DNA of 63,025 nucleotides from UBA10364 sp049611965. Lineage in GTDB: Bacteria; Bacteroidota; Bacteroidia; Flavobacteriales; Schleiferiaceae. Within the stretch, counting starts at the first letter, position 1. Every line of letters begins with the position of its first letter. Both the position numbers and the translations under genes were made by a program. The notes beneath the pieces are model-generated. The model made no database searches. It was not told the origin of the DNA and saw nothing but the letters and a program-made list of their open reading frames with translations. Positions 52,384 through 60,420 of the stretch are shown one piece after another. The stretch lies in contig JBMZBC010000008.1 of NCBI GenBank assembly GCA_049611965.1, positions 1-63,025 of the forward strand, given 5' to 3'.

Positions 52384-54441
52384 ATGCCCAAAAGCCCGAC
52401 CATTCCATGGTTCAAAGCCTACAAGCTCATGGCCACTGCCAAGAGTATGGCAGAATTGTACGAGCGCGAAAAGGACACAACCTCTAAATATGTACACGCC
52501 ACCAGCCGTGGGCACGAAGCAGCACAGCTCGCTTTAGCACTGCAACTAGAGCCGAAGGACTACGTGGCACCGTACTACCGCGACGACAGTATTCTGTTGG
52601 GTATTGGAATGACTCCAAAAGACTTAATGCTTCAGCTTCTGGCTAAAATAGACGATCCTTTTTCAGGAGGCCGAACCTATTACAGCCACCCTTCGCTGAA
52701 GGACGACGATAAGCCAAAAATCCCACACCAAAGTTCGGCAACTGGAATGCAAGCCATTCCAACTGCTGGCGTTGCTATGGGTATACAATACCGCGAAAAT
52801 CAAGGACTCGCTTCTGAAGAAGAAAAAGGTGCCATTGCGGTATGCAGTATTGGCGATAGCGCCATGACCGAAGGAGAGATTTCTGAAGCACTGCACATGG
52901 CCGCACTGAAGCAATTTCCGCTGCTCATGTTTGTTCAAGACAACGGTTGGGATATCAGTGCGAATCGTGAAGAGGTACACCACAGCAACGCGGTGGAATA
53001 TGCCAAAGGGTTTACAGGTATAGAAACGAGAGACCTCAACGGTTCAAGTTTCAAAGAATGCTATGAAGCTCTTGAAGAAGTCATTGAAATCATGCGTACT
53101 GAGCGTAGGCCATTCTTGATTCGTTGCGATGTTCCTCTGCTGAATCACCATACTTCCGGTGTTCGCAAAGAATGGTATAGAGACGATTTGAAAGAGGCGG
53201 CCAAGCGCGATCCATATCCCGTGCTGCGCGTGGAATGTATTGAGGCAGGTATTAGCGAAAAAGAATTGGAACAATGGGAAAAGGAAGCACAGGCCTTTGT
53301 GGAAGCACAATACGAGGATGCTTTGAGCATGCCTGACCCACAACCCGAGGACCTGTTTAACCATCAGTTTGCCCCTACTCCAATTACGGAAGAAAAAGGC
53401 GAACGCGCACCAAAAAATGCAGAGCCCACTGTGATGGTGGATGCCGCACTTTTTGCTATCAAGGAGCTGATGGCTGAACACCCAGAAGCCCTACTATACG
53501 GTCAAGATGTTGGTGGCAGATTAGGCGGTGTATTCCGTGAGGCAGCAACATTGGCCCAGACCTTTGGCGACGAGCGCGTTTTTAACACCCCCATTCAAGA
53601 GGCTTTCATTATAGGGTCTACCGTGGGTATGGCAGCCGCAGGACTAAAACCGTTTGTAGAGGTTCAGTTTGCCGATTATCTGTGGCCCGGAATGAACCAA
53701 TTGTTTACTGAGGTCAGCCGCAGCTATTACCTCAGCAATGGAAAATGGCCAACAAGCACTGTCATTCGCGTACCTATCGGCGCCTACGGTTCTGGTGGAC
53801 CGTTCCACTCTTCTTCCATCGAAAGCGTAGTGACCAATATTCGAGGTATTAAGATTGCCTACCCTTCAACCGGGGCCGATTTAAAAGGCCTTATGAAAAG
53901 TGCTTATTACGATCCAAACCCAGTGGTCATCTTTGAACACAAAGGGCTGTATTGGAGCAAAATACCAGGCACCGAGGGCGCGAAAACACCGGAGCCTAGC
54001 GCTGATTATATTATTCCATTTGGAAAGGGACGGATTGCGCTCGAAGCCGCTCCTGATAAGGTAGAAAATGGTGAAGCCGCCGTTTTAATTACCTATGGAA
54101 TGGGTGTGTACTGGGCGCAGAAAGCTGCGGAAGAATTTAAGGGCAGGATCAGTATTGTTGATTTGAGAACCTTAGCCCCTTGGGATCGAAACCTAGTTAT
54201 GGAACAAAGCCGCAGACACGGCCGTGTTCTTGTGCTCACCGAAGAAAGCGCAACCCCATCTTTTGCAGGGGCCGTTCAGGGAGTTATCCAATCGGATTGT
54301 TTCGAAAGTTTGGATGCACCGGTGATGCTCTTGGGCAGTGAAGATGTGCCTGCAATACCGCTCAACAGTACTCTAGAACACGCCATGCTTCCGAATGCAG
54401 AAAAAGTGGCTGCGAAGCTCAGAGAATTGCTCGAATATTAG
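52384..54441 (+). CDS. Branched-chain 2-oxoacid dehydrogenase E1, fused alpha-beta
   Basis: Thiamine-diphosphate-dependent E1 of 685 residues in which alpha (about 1-330) and beta (about 345-685) subunits are one chain, common in Bacteroidota. Alpha part: RGHEAAQLALALQL, YYRDDSILLGIGM and ThDP motif GDSAMTEGE ... FVQDNGW. Beta part: YGQDVGGRLGGVFREA, NTPIQEAFIIGSTVGMA and IRVPIGAYGSGGPFHS. It decarboxylates 2-oxoacids from leucine, isoleucine and valine; branched-chain preference is inferred from the overall sequence and pyruvate cannot be excluded. E2 and E3 are not in the window. Confidence 0.88.
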   Translation: MPKSPTIPWFKAYKLMATAKSMAELYEREKDTTSKYVHATSRGHEAAQLALALQLEPKDYVAPYYRDDSILLGIGMTPKDLMLQLLAKIDDPFSGGRTYYSHPSLKDDDKPKIPHQSSATGMQAIPTAGVAMGIQYRENQGLASEEEKGAIAVCSIGDSAMTEGEISEALHMAALKQFPLLMFVQDNGWDISANREEVHHSNAVEYAKGFTGIETRDLNGSSFKECYEALEEVIEIMRTERRPFLIRCDVPLLNHHTSGVRKEWYRDDLKEAAKRDPYPVLRVECIEAGISEKELEQWEKEAQAFVEAQYEDALSMPDPQPEDLFNHQFAPTPITEEKGERAPKNAEPTVMVDAALFAIKELMAEHPEALLYGQDVGGRLGGVFREAATLAQTFGDERVFNTPIQEAFIIGSTVGMAAAGLKPFVEVQFADYLWPGMNQLFTEVSRSYYLSNGKWPTSTVIRVPIGAYGSGGPFHSSSIESVVTNIRGIKIAYPSTGADLKGLMKSAYYDPNPVVIFEHKGLYWSKIPGTEGAKTPEPSADYIIPFGKGRIALEAAPDKVENGEAAVLITYGMGVYWAQKAAEEFKGRISIVDLRTLAPWDRNLVMEQSRRHGRVLVLTEESATPSFAGAVQGVIQSDCFESLDAPVMLLGSEDVPAIPLNSTLEHAMLPNAEKVAAKLRELLEY

Positions 54442-54494
54442 CCGCGGGTTATCCGGCAAAAAATCGGTATTTTAGTCGCTCAAAATTCAAGCAA

Positions 54495-54674
54495 ATGAGC
54501 ACAGCATTTCTAGGGATCATGGGTCCCAACCAAATGATTTTGATTCTTGTAGTCGTATTGCTTTTGTTCGGTGGTCGTAAGATCCCTGAGCTAATGCGCG
54601 GACTAGGTCGTGGCGTGAAGGAATTCAAGGACGGCGTAGCAGACGACGAAAACACAGAAGATTCTAAGGAATAA
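54495..54674 (+). CDS. tatA: Twin-arginine translocase subunit TatA
   Basis: A 59-residue protein too short for many gene finders. It has a short N-terminal membrane helix (NQMILILVVVLLLF), the hinge motif FGGRKIPELMRGLGRG, an amphipathic helix and an acidic tail (DDENTEDSKE). TatA oligomers form the passage for folded proteins. The single-copy placement between the E1 gene and gatA matches other Bacteroidota. TatC is not in the window. TatB-type function cannot be excluded. Confidence 0.93.
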   Translation: MSTAFLGIMGPNQMILILVVVLLLFGGRKIPELMRGLGRGVKEFKDGVADDENTEDSKE

Positions 54675-54692
54675 GCCCGAAATCATTCGATT

Positions 54693-56051
54693 ATGAGCAG
54701 CACTGCACAAGCGGTTGAGACTTTTTTGTCCAAAATTGAGCAAACCAAGGATCTAAACATCTTCTTGGAAGTATGGGCCGACGAGGCGCGTGAAAAAGCG
54801 CAGCACGTCGATGAAAAGATCGCGCAAGGAACTGCAGGGAAGTTGGCCGGTATGGTCATCGCACTAAAGGACAACATCTGTTACCGCGGCCACAAAGTGA
54901 GCGCTGCCTCGAAGATTTTAGAAGGCTTTGAAAGCCAATTCTCTGCCACAGCCGTAGAACGCCTTTTGGCAGAAGACGCTGTTTTTATTGGGCGGACCAA
55001 CTGTGACGAATTCGCCATGGGATCTGCCAATGAAAACTCCGCTTTTGGCGCAGTGAAGAATCCTGTTGACCCAACAAAGGTTCCCGGTGGATCTTCCGGC
55101 GGATCAGCAGCAGCAGTTGCAGCAGGCTTATGCCATGTCGCATTGGGGTCAGACACCGGCGGTTCTATCCGTCAACCAGCAGCCTTTACAGGAACGGTAG
55201 GTTTCAAACCTTCATACGGCAGAATTAGTCGTCACGGCTTGATTGCTTATGCTTCGAGCTTTGACCAGATTGGTCCATTTGCTGCGAACGTAGCAGACGC
55301 GGCTAAGGTCATGGAAGTGATGGCCGGTGCGGACGATTTCGACGCCACCGCCATGCAAAAACCCATGGCAGCTGCAACGAAAGAAGCTCCAAAGAAAGTA
55401 GCTTACTTGAAAACTGCCGTAGACCATCCGAAAGTGGATGCCGATGTCAAGAAGGCTTTCCAAGCGCAGCTAGAATTGCTTGAAAATGCAGGTTGTGTGG
55501 TAGAGCCTGTAGAATTTGACTTACTGGATGCGCTCGTTCCAGTTTACTACATCCTTACCACAGCTGAAGCGAGCTCTAACCTTGCACGTTTTGACGGCGT
55601 TCACGCAGGATTCCGTGCGGAAGACGTGAGCGATCTAGAGAGTGTGTACAAGAAAAGCCGCAGTGCAGGTTTCGGTAAAGAGGTGCAACGAAGAATTATG
55701 CTCGGTACGTTCGTATTGAGTGCAGGATATTACGACGCCTACTTTGGCAAGGCACAAGCGGTTCGCCGTATGGTGAAGGAATGGACGGATAAGACGTTGA
55801 GTGAATACGATGTATTGCTAAGTCCAACGACGCCTTCAACTGCCTTTGAACTGGGCCGCGAGGTAAGCGACCCTACGGTGAACTACCTCGAAGATATTTT
55901 CACGGTTCAAGCCAATATTGCTGGTACTCCAGCCGTTAGTATTCCTATCGGTGTGGATCCAAACGGACTCCCTATCGGACTTCAAGTGATGGGTGCAAAC
56001 GGTTCAGATATGGACACGTTGGCCATCGCAGCATGGATTCAAAAGCAATAA
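54693..56051 (+). CDS. gatA: Asp-tRNA(Asn)/Glu-tRNA(Gln) amidotransferase subunit A
   Basis: Amidase subunit of GatCAB, which releases ammonia from glutamine for conversion of misacylated tRNA. The 452-residue protein has the amidase-signature triad K59 (VIALKDNICYRG), cis-serine S134 (VPGGSSGGSAAA) and S158 (GSDTGGSIRQPAAF), with the spacing of known GatA (75 and 24). RTNCDEFAMGSANENSAFG is GatA-specific. gatB and gatC are not nearby. mltD starts three bases after the stop. Confidence 0.95.
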   Translation: MSSTAQAVETFLSKIEQTKDLNIFLEVWADEAREKAQHVDEKIAQGTAGKLAGMVIALKDNICYRGHKVSAASKILEGFESQFSATAVERLLAEDAVFIGRTNCDEFAMGSANENSAFGAVKNPVDPTKVPGGSSGGSAAAVAAGLCHVALGSDTGGSIRQPAAFTGTVGFKPSYGRISRHGLIAYASSFDQIGPFAANVADAAKVMEVMAGADDFDATAMQKPMAAATKEAPKKVAYLKTAVDHPKVDADVKKAFQAQLELLENAGCVVEPVEFDLLDALVPVYYILTTAEASSNLARFDGVHAGFRAEDVSDLESVYKKSRSAGFGKEVQRRIMLGTFVLSAGYYDAYFGKAQAVRRMVKEWTDKTLSEYDVLLSPTTPSTAFELGREVSDPTVNYLEDIFTVQANIAGTPAVSIPIGVDPNGLPIGLQVMGANGSDMDTLAIAAWIQKQ

Positions 56052-56053
56052 AA

Positions 56054-57328
56054 ATGCGCATATTCTCCCTAGTATTTGCCGGTTTACTGGCCTTCTCTGC
56101 CTTTGGACAAGAAACGGGAGTAGATTCTTCTTTCGTGGTGGCCGATTCCCTCCTGGCTCCCACCACAGATCTAGATTCAGCAGCCTTACATGCATTGGAC
56201 GTGCGACTAGCGAGATTGGACAGTGAACACCTCATGTTTGCCTTCCACAGCCTGCCCGAGGTAGATACCATTAGCCCATTGCCGCTGTCGGACAGTGTTT
56301 TTGAATACTACATGGCAGAATTGGACGCACGAACGCCCTTTGAAATGGCGTACAATCCTGTTGTCAAGCGTTACCTCGAGCGTTACCTCAAATACGGGAC
56401 TGCGCGTCTGTCGCGAATGATGGCCCACGGGCAGTACTACTTCCCAATGTTTGAGGAGCACCTCGACAAGTACGACATGCCCCTCGAGATCAAATACCTT
56501 GCAGTGGTAGAAAGTGCACTCAACCCCAAAGCACGCTCGTATGTTGGGGCGACCGGGTTATGGCAATTCATGTACGGCACCGGTAAACTGTACGACCTCA
56601 AAGTCAACAGCTACGTCGACGATCGTAACGATCCATTAAAAAGTACCGAAGCTGCTTGTCAGTACATGCTCAAGATGTACGATGTCTTTGAAGATTGGAA
56701 CCTCGTCCTCGCTGCCTACAACTCTGGCCCCGGAAACGTTCGCAAAGCCATTCGCCGCAGTGGAGGTAAAACTTCCTACTGGGAAATTCGTCCGTTCCTT
56801 CCTCGAGAGACCTCAGCCTACGTACCGCTCTTTATCGCGGCAACATATGCGATGGAATACGGCCACCTCTACGGCATAGGTCCTGCGGATATTCCAGTCT
56901 ATTACATGGAGACTGACACGGTGCGCATCACCCAGCAAGTACATTTTAAGCAGATTCAAGACGAATTAGGAGTAGATGAAGCTTTGATGGAATTCTTAAA
57001 TCCGCAATACAAGTATAAAATCGTACCTGTGGTAAAGGGCCAGGATTATTTCTTGAGCTTGCCAAAAGATGCCGCTAATCACTTCCGTATCGGTCAAGAT
57101 TCTATCTACAAGGTTGCCGAAGGTTACTTCGAGTCGCGCGCCAGCAGCATGCCGGATTTCACCCAGATGAACGAGCGCACCGTGCACCGCGTGAAAAGTG
57201 GTGAAACCTTGGGGCATATCGCTGGAAAATACGGTGTTAGAGTCAGCGAAATTAAACGCTGGAACGGTCTGAAAAGCGATATGATTCGCGTGGGTCAGCG
57301 CATTGTGGTTTACCCGAGACGCCTCTAG
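56054..57328 (+). CDS. mltD: MltD-type membrane-bound lytic murein transglycosylase with LysM
   Basis: The ATG at 56054 gives 424 residues with a signal peptide (MRIFSLVFAGLLAFSAFG). The SLT domain, about 120-260, has the catalytic glutamate in LAVVESALNPKARS followed by VGATGLWQFMYGTGK and AAYNSGPGNVRKAI. A C-terminal LysM repeat (HRVKSGETLGHIAGKYGVRV) binds peptidoglycan. It cleaves glycan strands between MurNAc and GlcNAc, with 1,6-anhydro product in the family. It begins right after gatA. Confidence 0.93.
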   Translation: MRIFSLVFAGLLAFSAFGQETGVDSSFVVADSLLAPTTDLDSAALHALDVRLARLDSEHLMFAFHSLPEVDTISPLPLSDSVFEYYMAELDARTPFEMAYNPVVKRYLERYLKYGTARLSRMMAHGQYYFPMFEEHLDKYDMPLEIKYLAVVESALNPKARSYVGATGLWQFMYGTGKLYDLKVNSYVDDRNDPLKSTEAACQYMLKMYDVFEDWNLVLAAYNSGPGNVRKAIRRSGGKTSYWEIRPFLPRETSAYVPLFIAATYAMEYGHLYGIGPADIPVYYMETDTVRITQQVHFKQIQDELGVDEALMEFLNPQYKYKIVPVVKGQDYFLSLPKDAANHFRIGQDSIYKVAEGYFESRASSMPDFTQMNERTVHRVKSGETLGHIAGKYGVRVSEIKRWNGLKSDMIRVGQRIVVYPRRL

Positions 57329-57385
57329 ATTCGCATCGGTCCTTTTGGCTTACTTTTTGACTACTTTAGAGCAAATACTTCTGCT

Positions 57386-58381
57386 ATGACTCGTAAACTA
57401 TTTTCACTTCTAACGCTTGCTTTTGTCGTTTCAATGACCTCGTGTTCCTCGTCAGAAGAAGGCAGTGGTTCAAAGAAAGACACCCGCATCTTGCCTCCTT
57501 CAAGCGGTACACACAGCGAGCTGTTGTTAGTGATGCCGGACGAGTTGTGGGAAGGTCCTGCAGGAGAAGCATTCCGTGAAATATACCTCGCCGATCAAGA
57601 GGGTCTGCCGCAGTCAGAAGCCTACTTTGATGCTTCGCGCGTCGAGCCAAAAGACGTGAACAAAATCTTGCAGAAGACCAAGAGCATCATGTGGGTGGAG
57701 AAGAGCGACACCTCCTTCGTGAAAATGCAGAAGGACCTGTGGGCACGTCCGCAGCGCATTGTTCGCCTCACTGCCCCTTCGGAAAAGGCCATTGCCAAAG
57801 AAATCAAGGGTACCGCTAAGCAAGTGATTGATGCGTTTCAGGAGCACGATATGTCTGTTATCCAAAGCAGATTGCGCAAGAGCGCCTATGCTTATACGCA
57901 CGAGAACCTGAAGAAAATTGGCATTAAAAGCATGCTTCTTCACAAAGGATTTGATCCTACCCTGGACAAGGAAGAGTTGAAAATTTTTGCGACGAAAACT
58001 ATAAAGACCATTCAGTACGTCATTGTGAGCGAGCGCCCGATGACCGAGGGTATGGTGAGCGTCGATGATATTATCGCCCATAGAGATAGTATCGGTAAAA
58101 ACTACTTCGAAGGTACTCATGAAGGCTCCTATATGGAGACTGAGTTGATGATCCCGCCGTCTATTGAAACTACCGAAATCAGTGGGATGTTCGCGCTTGA
58201 AACACGCGGATTGTGGCGCATGGAAGGCGATTTCATGGGTGGTCCATTTCTATCCTACACTATCTACGACGAGAAAAACGACCGCATATTAACGGTTGAA
58301 AGTTTGCTTTATGGCCCCACCGCGAAAAAGCGCAATGTGGTCCTAGAAATGGAAGCAATGATGCGTTCCATCAAGCTGTAA
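57386..58381 (+). CDS. DUF4837 family lipoprotein
   Basis: Protein of 331 residues with a lipoprotein signal ending at C20 (VSMTSCSSSEEG). DUF4837 features are SGTHSELLLVMPDELWEG, then a long alpha/beta region with LRKSAYAYTHENLKKIGIKS and FVMGGPF-like GDFMGGPFLSYTIYDE near the end. The family is conserved in Bacteroidota, often beside a lytic transglycosylase gene as here, and has no assigned function known to me. A link to cell-envelope maintenance is suggested by the neighbour only. Confidence 0.82.
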   Translation: MTRKLFSLLTLAFVVSMTSCSSSEEGSGSKKDTRILPPSSGTHSELLLVMPDELWEGPAGEAFREIYLADQEGLPQSEAYFDASRVEPKDVNKILQKTKSIMWVEKSDTSFVKMQKDLWARPQRIVRLTAPSEKAIAKEIKGTAKQVIDAFQEHDMSVIQSRLRKSAYAYTHENLKKIGIKSMLLHKGFDPTLDKEELKIFATKTIKTIQYVIVSERPMTEGMVSVDDIIAHRDSIGKNYFEGTHEGSYMETELMIPPSIETTEISGMFALETRGLWRMEGDFMGGPFLSYTIYDEKNDRILTVESLLYGPTAKKRNVVLEMEAMMRSIKL

Positions 58382-58425
58382 AACTGAGGGTAAAATCGGT
58401 TGACCAAAAGCATTTAGTGCAGTAC

Positions 58426-58443
58426 CTTGGGGGTAAACCCAAG
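58426..58443 (+). promoter_or_regulatory. Leader hairpin just before paaG
   Basis: CTTGGG and CCCAAG enclose a six-base loop, ending four bases before the paaG ATG. Upstream, TTG (58400-58402) followed after 20 bases by TACCTTGG (58423-58430) resembles a promoter with one mismatch. The hairpin could be an operator or could mask translation start; this is a weak call. Confidence 0.3.
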
Positions 58444-58447
58444 AAGC

Positions 58448-59218
58448 ATGATACTCACCAGCATCGCGGATGGTGTAATGACCATCACTTTTGACCGACC
58501 GGATAAATTCAATTCCTTCAATAGAGAATTAGCCTTAGGCGTTCAAACAGCGCTAAAAGAGGCAGCTGATGATGCTGCCGTTCGTTGCGTGGTCATTACC
58601 GGCAACGGGAAAGCCTTCTGTGCGGGGCAAGACCTCTCTGAGGCCATTGACCCCAACGGCCCGGAGCTCAGCACCATCGTCAGTGAGCATTACAACCCCA
58701 TCATTGTGGCCATTCGCAAGCTACCAAAACCCGTTATTGCCGCAGTCAATGGCGTAGCAGCAGGCGCTGGAGCAAACATCGCGCTGGCGTGTGATATCGT
58801 TGTGGCGCACGAAAAGGCGAGCTTCATTCAGGCCTTCAGTAAAATTGGCCTCATACCAGATAGCGGAGGCACCTTCACCTTGCCTCGATTGGTAGGGTTC
58901 CAACGTGCCAGTGCATTAATGATGACAGGAGATAAAGTACCTGCCAACCAAGCATTACACATGGGCATGATCTACCAAGTCTTTTCTGAAGAAGAATATG
59001 AAGGACAGGTTCGCAGCTTAGCATTGAAAATGGCACAGATGCCTACCAAAGGCTTGGCATTGACTAAAGCTGCCCTGAATAAAGCCTACACGAATGACTT
59101 GCAGAAACAGCTCGATCTCGAAGAAGCCTTACAGGTGCGTGCAGGGAAAACAAATGATTTTAATGAAGGTGTACAGGCATTCTTAGAGAAACGCGCACCT
59201 GAATTCAAAGGAGAATAA
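58448..59218 (+). CDS. paaG: Enoyl-CoA hydratase/isomerase PaaG
   Basis: Crotonase-fold protein; PaaG isomerises ring-1,2-epoxyphenylacetyl-CoA to the oxepin form in phenylacetate catabolism. The ATG at 58448 gives 256 residues (MILTSIADGVMTITFDRP). Oxyanion-hole motifs: GKAFCAGQDLSEA and VNGVAAGAGANIALACD; IGLIPDSGGTFTLPRLVGF and MTGDKVPANQALHMGM fit PaaG with the conserved aspartate of isomerases. It is one base before paaH; paaD in the window supports the pathway. General enoyl-CoA hydratase function remains possible. Confidence 0.85.
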   Translation: MILTSIADGVMTITFDRPDKFNSFNRELALGVQTALKEAADDAAVRCVVITGNGKAFCAGQDLSEAIDPNGPELSTIVSEHYNPIIVAIRKLPKPVIAAVNGVAAGAGANIALACDIVVAHEKASFIQAFSKIGLIPDSGGTFTLPRLVGFQRASALMMTGDKVPANQALHMGMIYQVFSEEEYEGQVRSLALKMAQMPTKGLALTKAALNKAYTNDLQKQLDLEEALQVRAGKTNDFNEGVQAFLEKRAPEFKGE

Positions 59219-59219
59219 A

Positions 59220-60416
59220 ATGAAAGTAGCCGTATTAGGAGCAGGTGCCATGGGCACTGGGATTGGACAGATTGCCGCACAGAACGGTTGTGAAGTAGTG
59301 TATTACGACAGCTTCCCCGGAGCCACTGACCGCAGTAATAGTTCTATCGAGAAAATCTTTGGCCGCTTGGTCGAGAAAGGACGCATGAGCGAGGAGCAGC
59401 GCACGGCAACCTTGGGCAGAATGAGCTGGTCGGAAGATCTTAACGCCGTTGCAGGTGCCGACCTCATCGTAGAAGCGGTGATCGAAAACCTCGAAGTAAA
59501 AAAAGACTTGTTTGCTCAAGTTGAGCCGCTGATTTCTGAAAGTGCCTGGCTGTGTACCAACACATCGAGCCTGAGTATTGCCGCACTTTCCGCAGACCTA
59601 AAACACCCAGAGCGCTTCGGCGGGTTGCACTTTTTCAACCCAGCACCGTTGATGCCCCTGGTAGAGATTGTTCCCGGTGTTAAAACAGGTGAAGAATTCA
59701 GTGAATCGATGCTGGAGTTAATGACGAATTGGGGCAAGGTTCCCGTATTGGCGAAAGACACCCCAGGATTCATCGTAAATAAAGTGGCGCGACCGTTCTA
59801 CAGTGAGGCCATCAAGCTCTACGAAGAAGGCGTAGCGAGCGTCGCAGAAATCGATGCAGCTGTGAAAAGTATCGGCTTTAGAATGGGGCCTTTCGAACTA
59901 ACAGATTTGATCGGGCATGATGTGAATTATACCGTGACGGAAACCGTTTGGGGCCAATTCTTCTACGACCCACGCTTCCGTCCTTCTATTACCCAAAAAC
60001 GCTTGAAAGAAGCTGGATTGCTGGGCCGCAAAACCGGCCGCGGTTTTTACAATTATGCTTCTGGCATGGATGCTGCCGTAGTGGCTCAAGAAGCCGCCGA
60101 GATTGATCCGCTCTTGAGTGAAAAGATTGTGGAGCGCATTCTTTGCCTCATTATAAATGAAGCCTTAGATGCTGTATGGCAAGGCATTGCAGATCCAGAC
60201 AATGTAGACTTGGCCATGACCAAGGGGGTAAACTACCCAAAGGGACCCATCCAGTGGGGAAGAGAATTGGGTTGGGATCAAGTCCTTAATGTACTAGATC
60301 ACTGCCATAAGCATTACGGCGACGACCGCTACCGTCCGTGTCCACTGCTTCGTCATTTGAACGAAGGCAATGCAGAACTAGGCGAAGGACAGCTCACTGA
60401 TAATTTTATGGTCTAA
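59220..60416 (+). CDS. paaH: 3-Hydroxyacyl-CoA dehydrogenase PaaH
   Basis: NAD-dependent dehydrogenase of 398 residues for 3-hydroxyadipyl-CoA in phenylacetate breakdown. Rossmann motif VLGAGAMGTGIGQIAAQNG at the start, catalytic His in GGLHFFNPAPLMPLVEIVPG, and VNKVARPFYSEAIKLYEEG. A second, shorter C-terminal HCDH domain (LIINEALDAVWQGIADPDNVD, then MTKGVNYPKGP) gives the two-domain form of PaaH. Placement next to paaG argues for this pathway rather than butyrate metabolism. Confidence 0.87.
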   Translation: MKVAVLGAGAMGTGIGQIAAQNGCEVVYYDSFPGATDRSNSSIEKIFGRLVEKGRMSEEQRTATLGRMSWSEDLNAVAGADLIVEAVIENLEVKKDLFAQVEPLISESAWLCTNTSSLSIAALSADLKHPERFGGLHFFNPAPLMPLVEIVPGVKTGEEFSESMLELMTNWGKVPVLAKDTPGFIVNKVARPFYSEAIKLYEEGVASVAEIDAAVKSIGFRMGPFELTDLIGHDVNYTVTETVWGQFFYDPRFRPSITQKRLKEAGLLGRKTGRGFYNYASGMDAAVVAQEAAEIDPLLSEKIVERILCLIINEALDAVWQGIADPDNVDLAMTKGVNYPKGPIQWGRELGWDQVLNVLDHCHKHYGDDRYRPCPLLRHLNEGNAELGEGQLTDNFMV

Positions 60417-60420
60417 CAGC

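Noticed and set aside
53044..53481. Minus-strand open frame of 145 codons inside the fused E1 gene
   Set aside because: Shadow of a gene with complete ThDP motifs; its own sequence is Phe/Cys-rich without domain signs.
57614..58120. Minus-strand open frame of 168 codons inside the DUF4837 gene
   Set aside because: It is a coding shadow; the plus-strand protein has a lipobox and family features.
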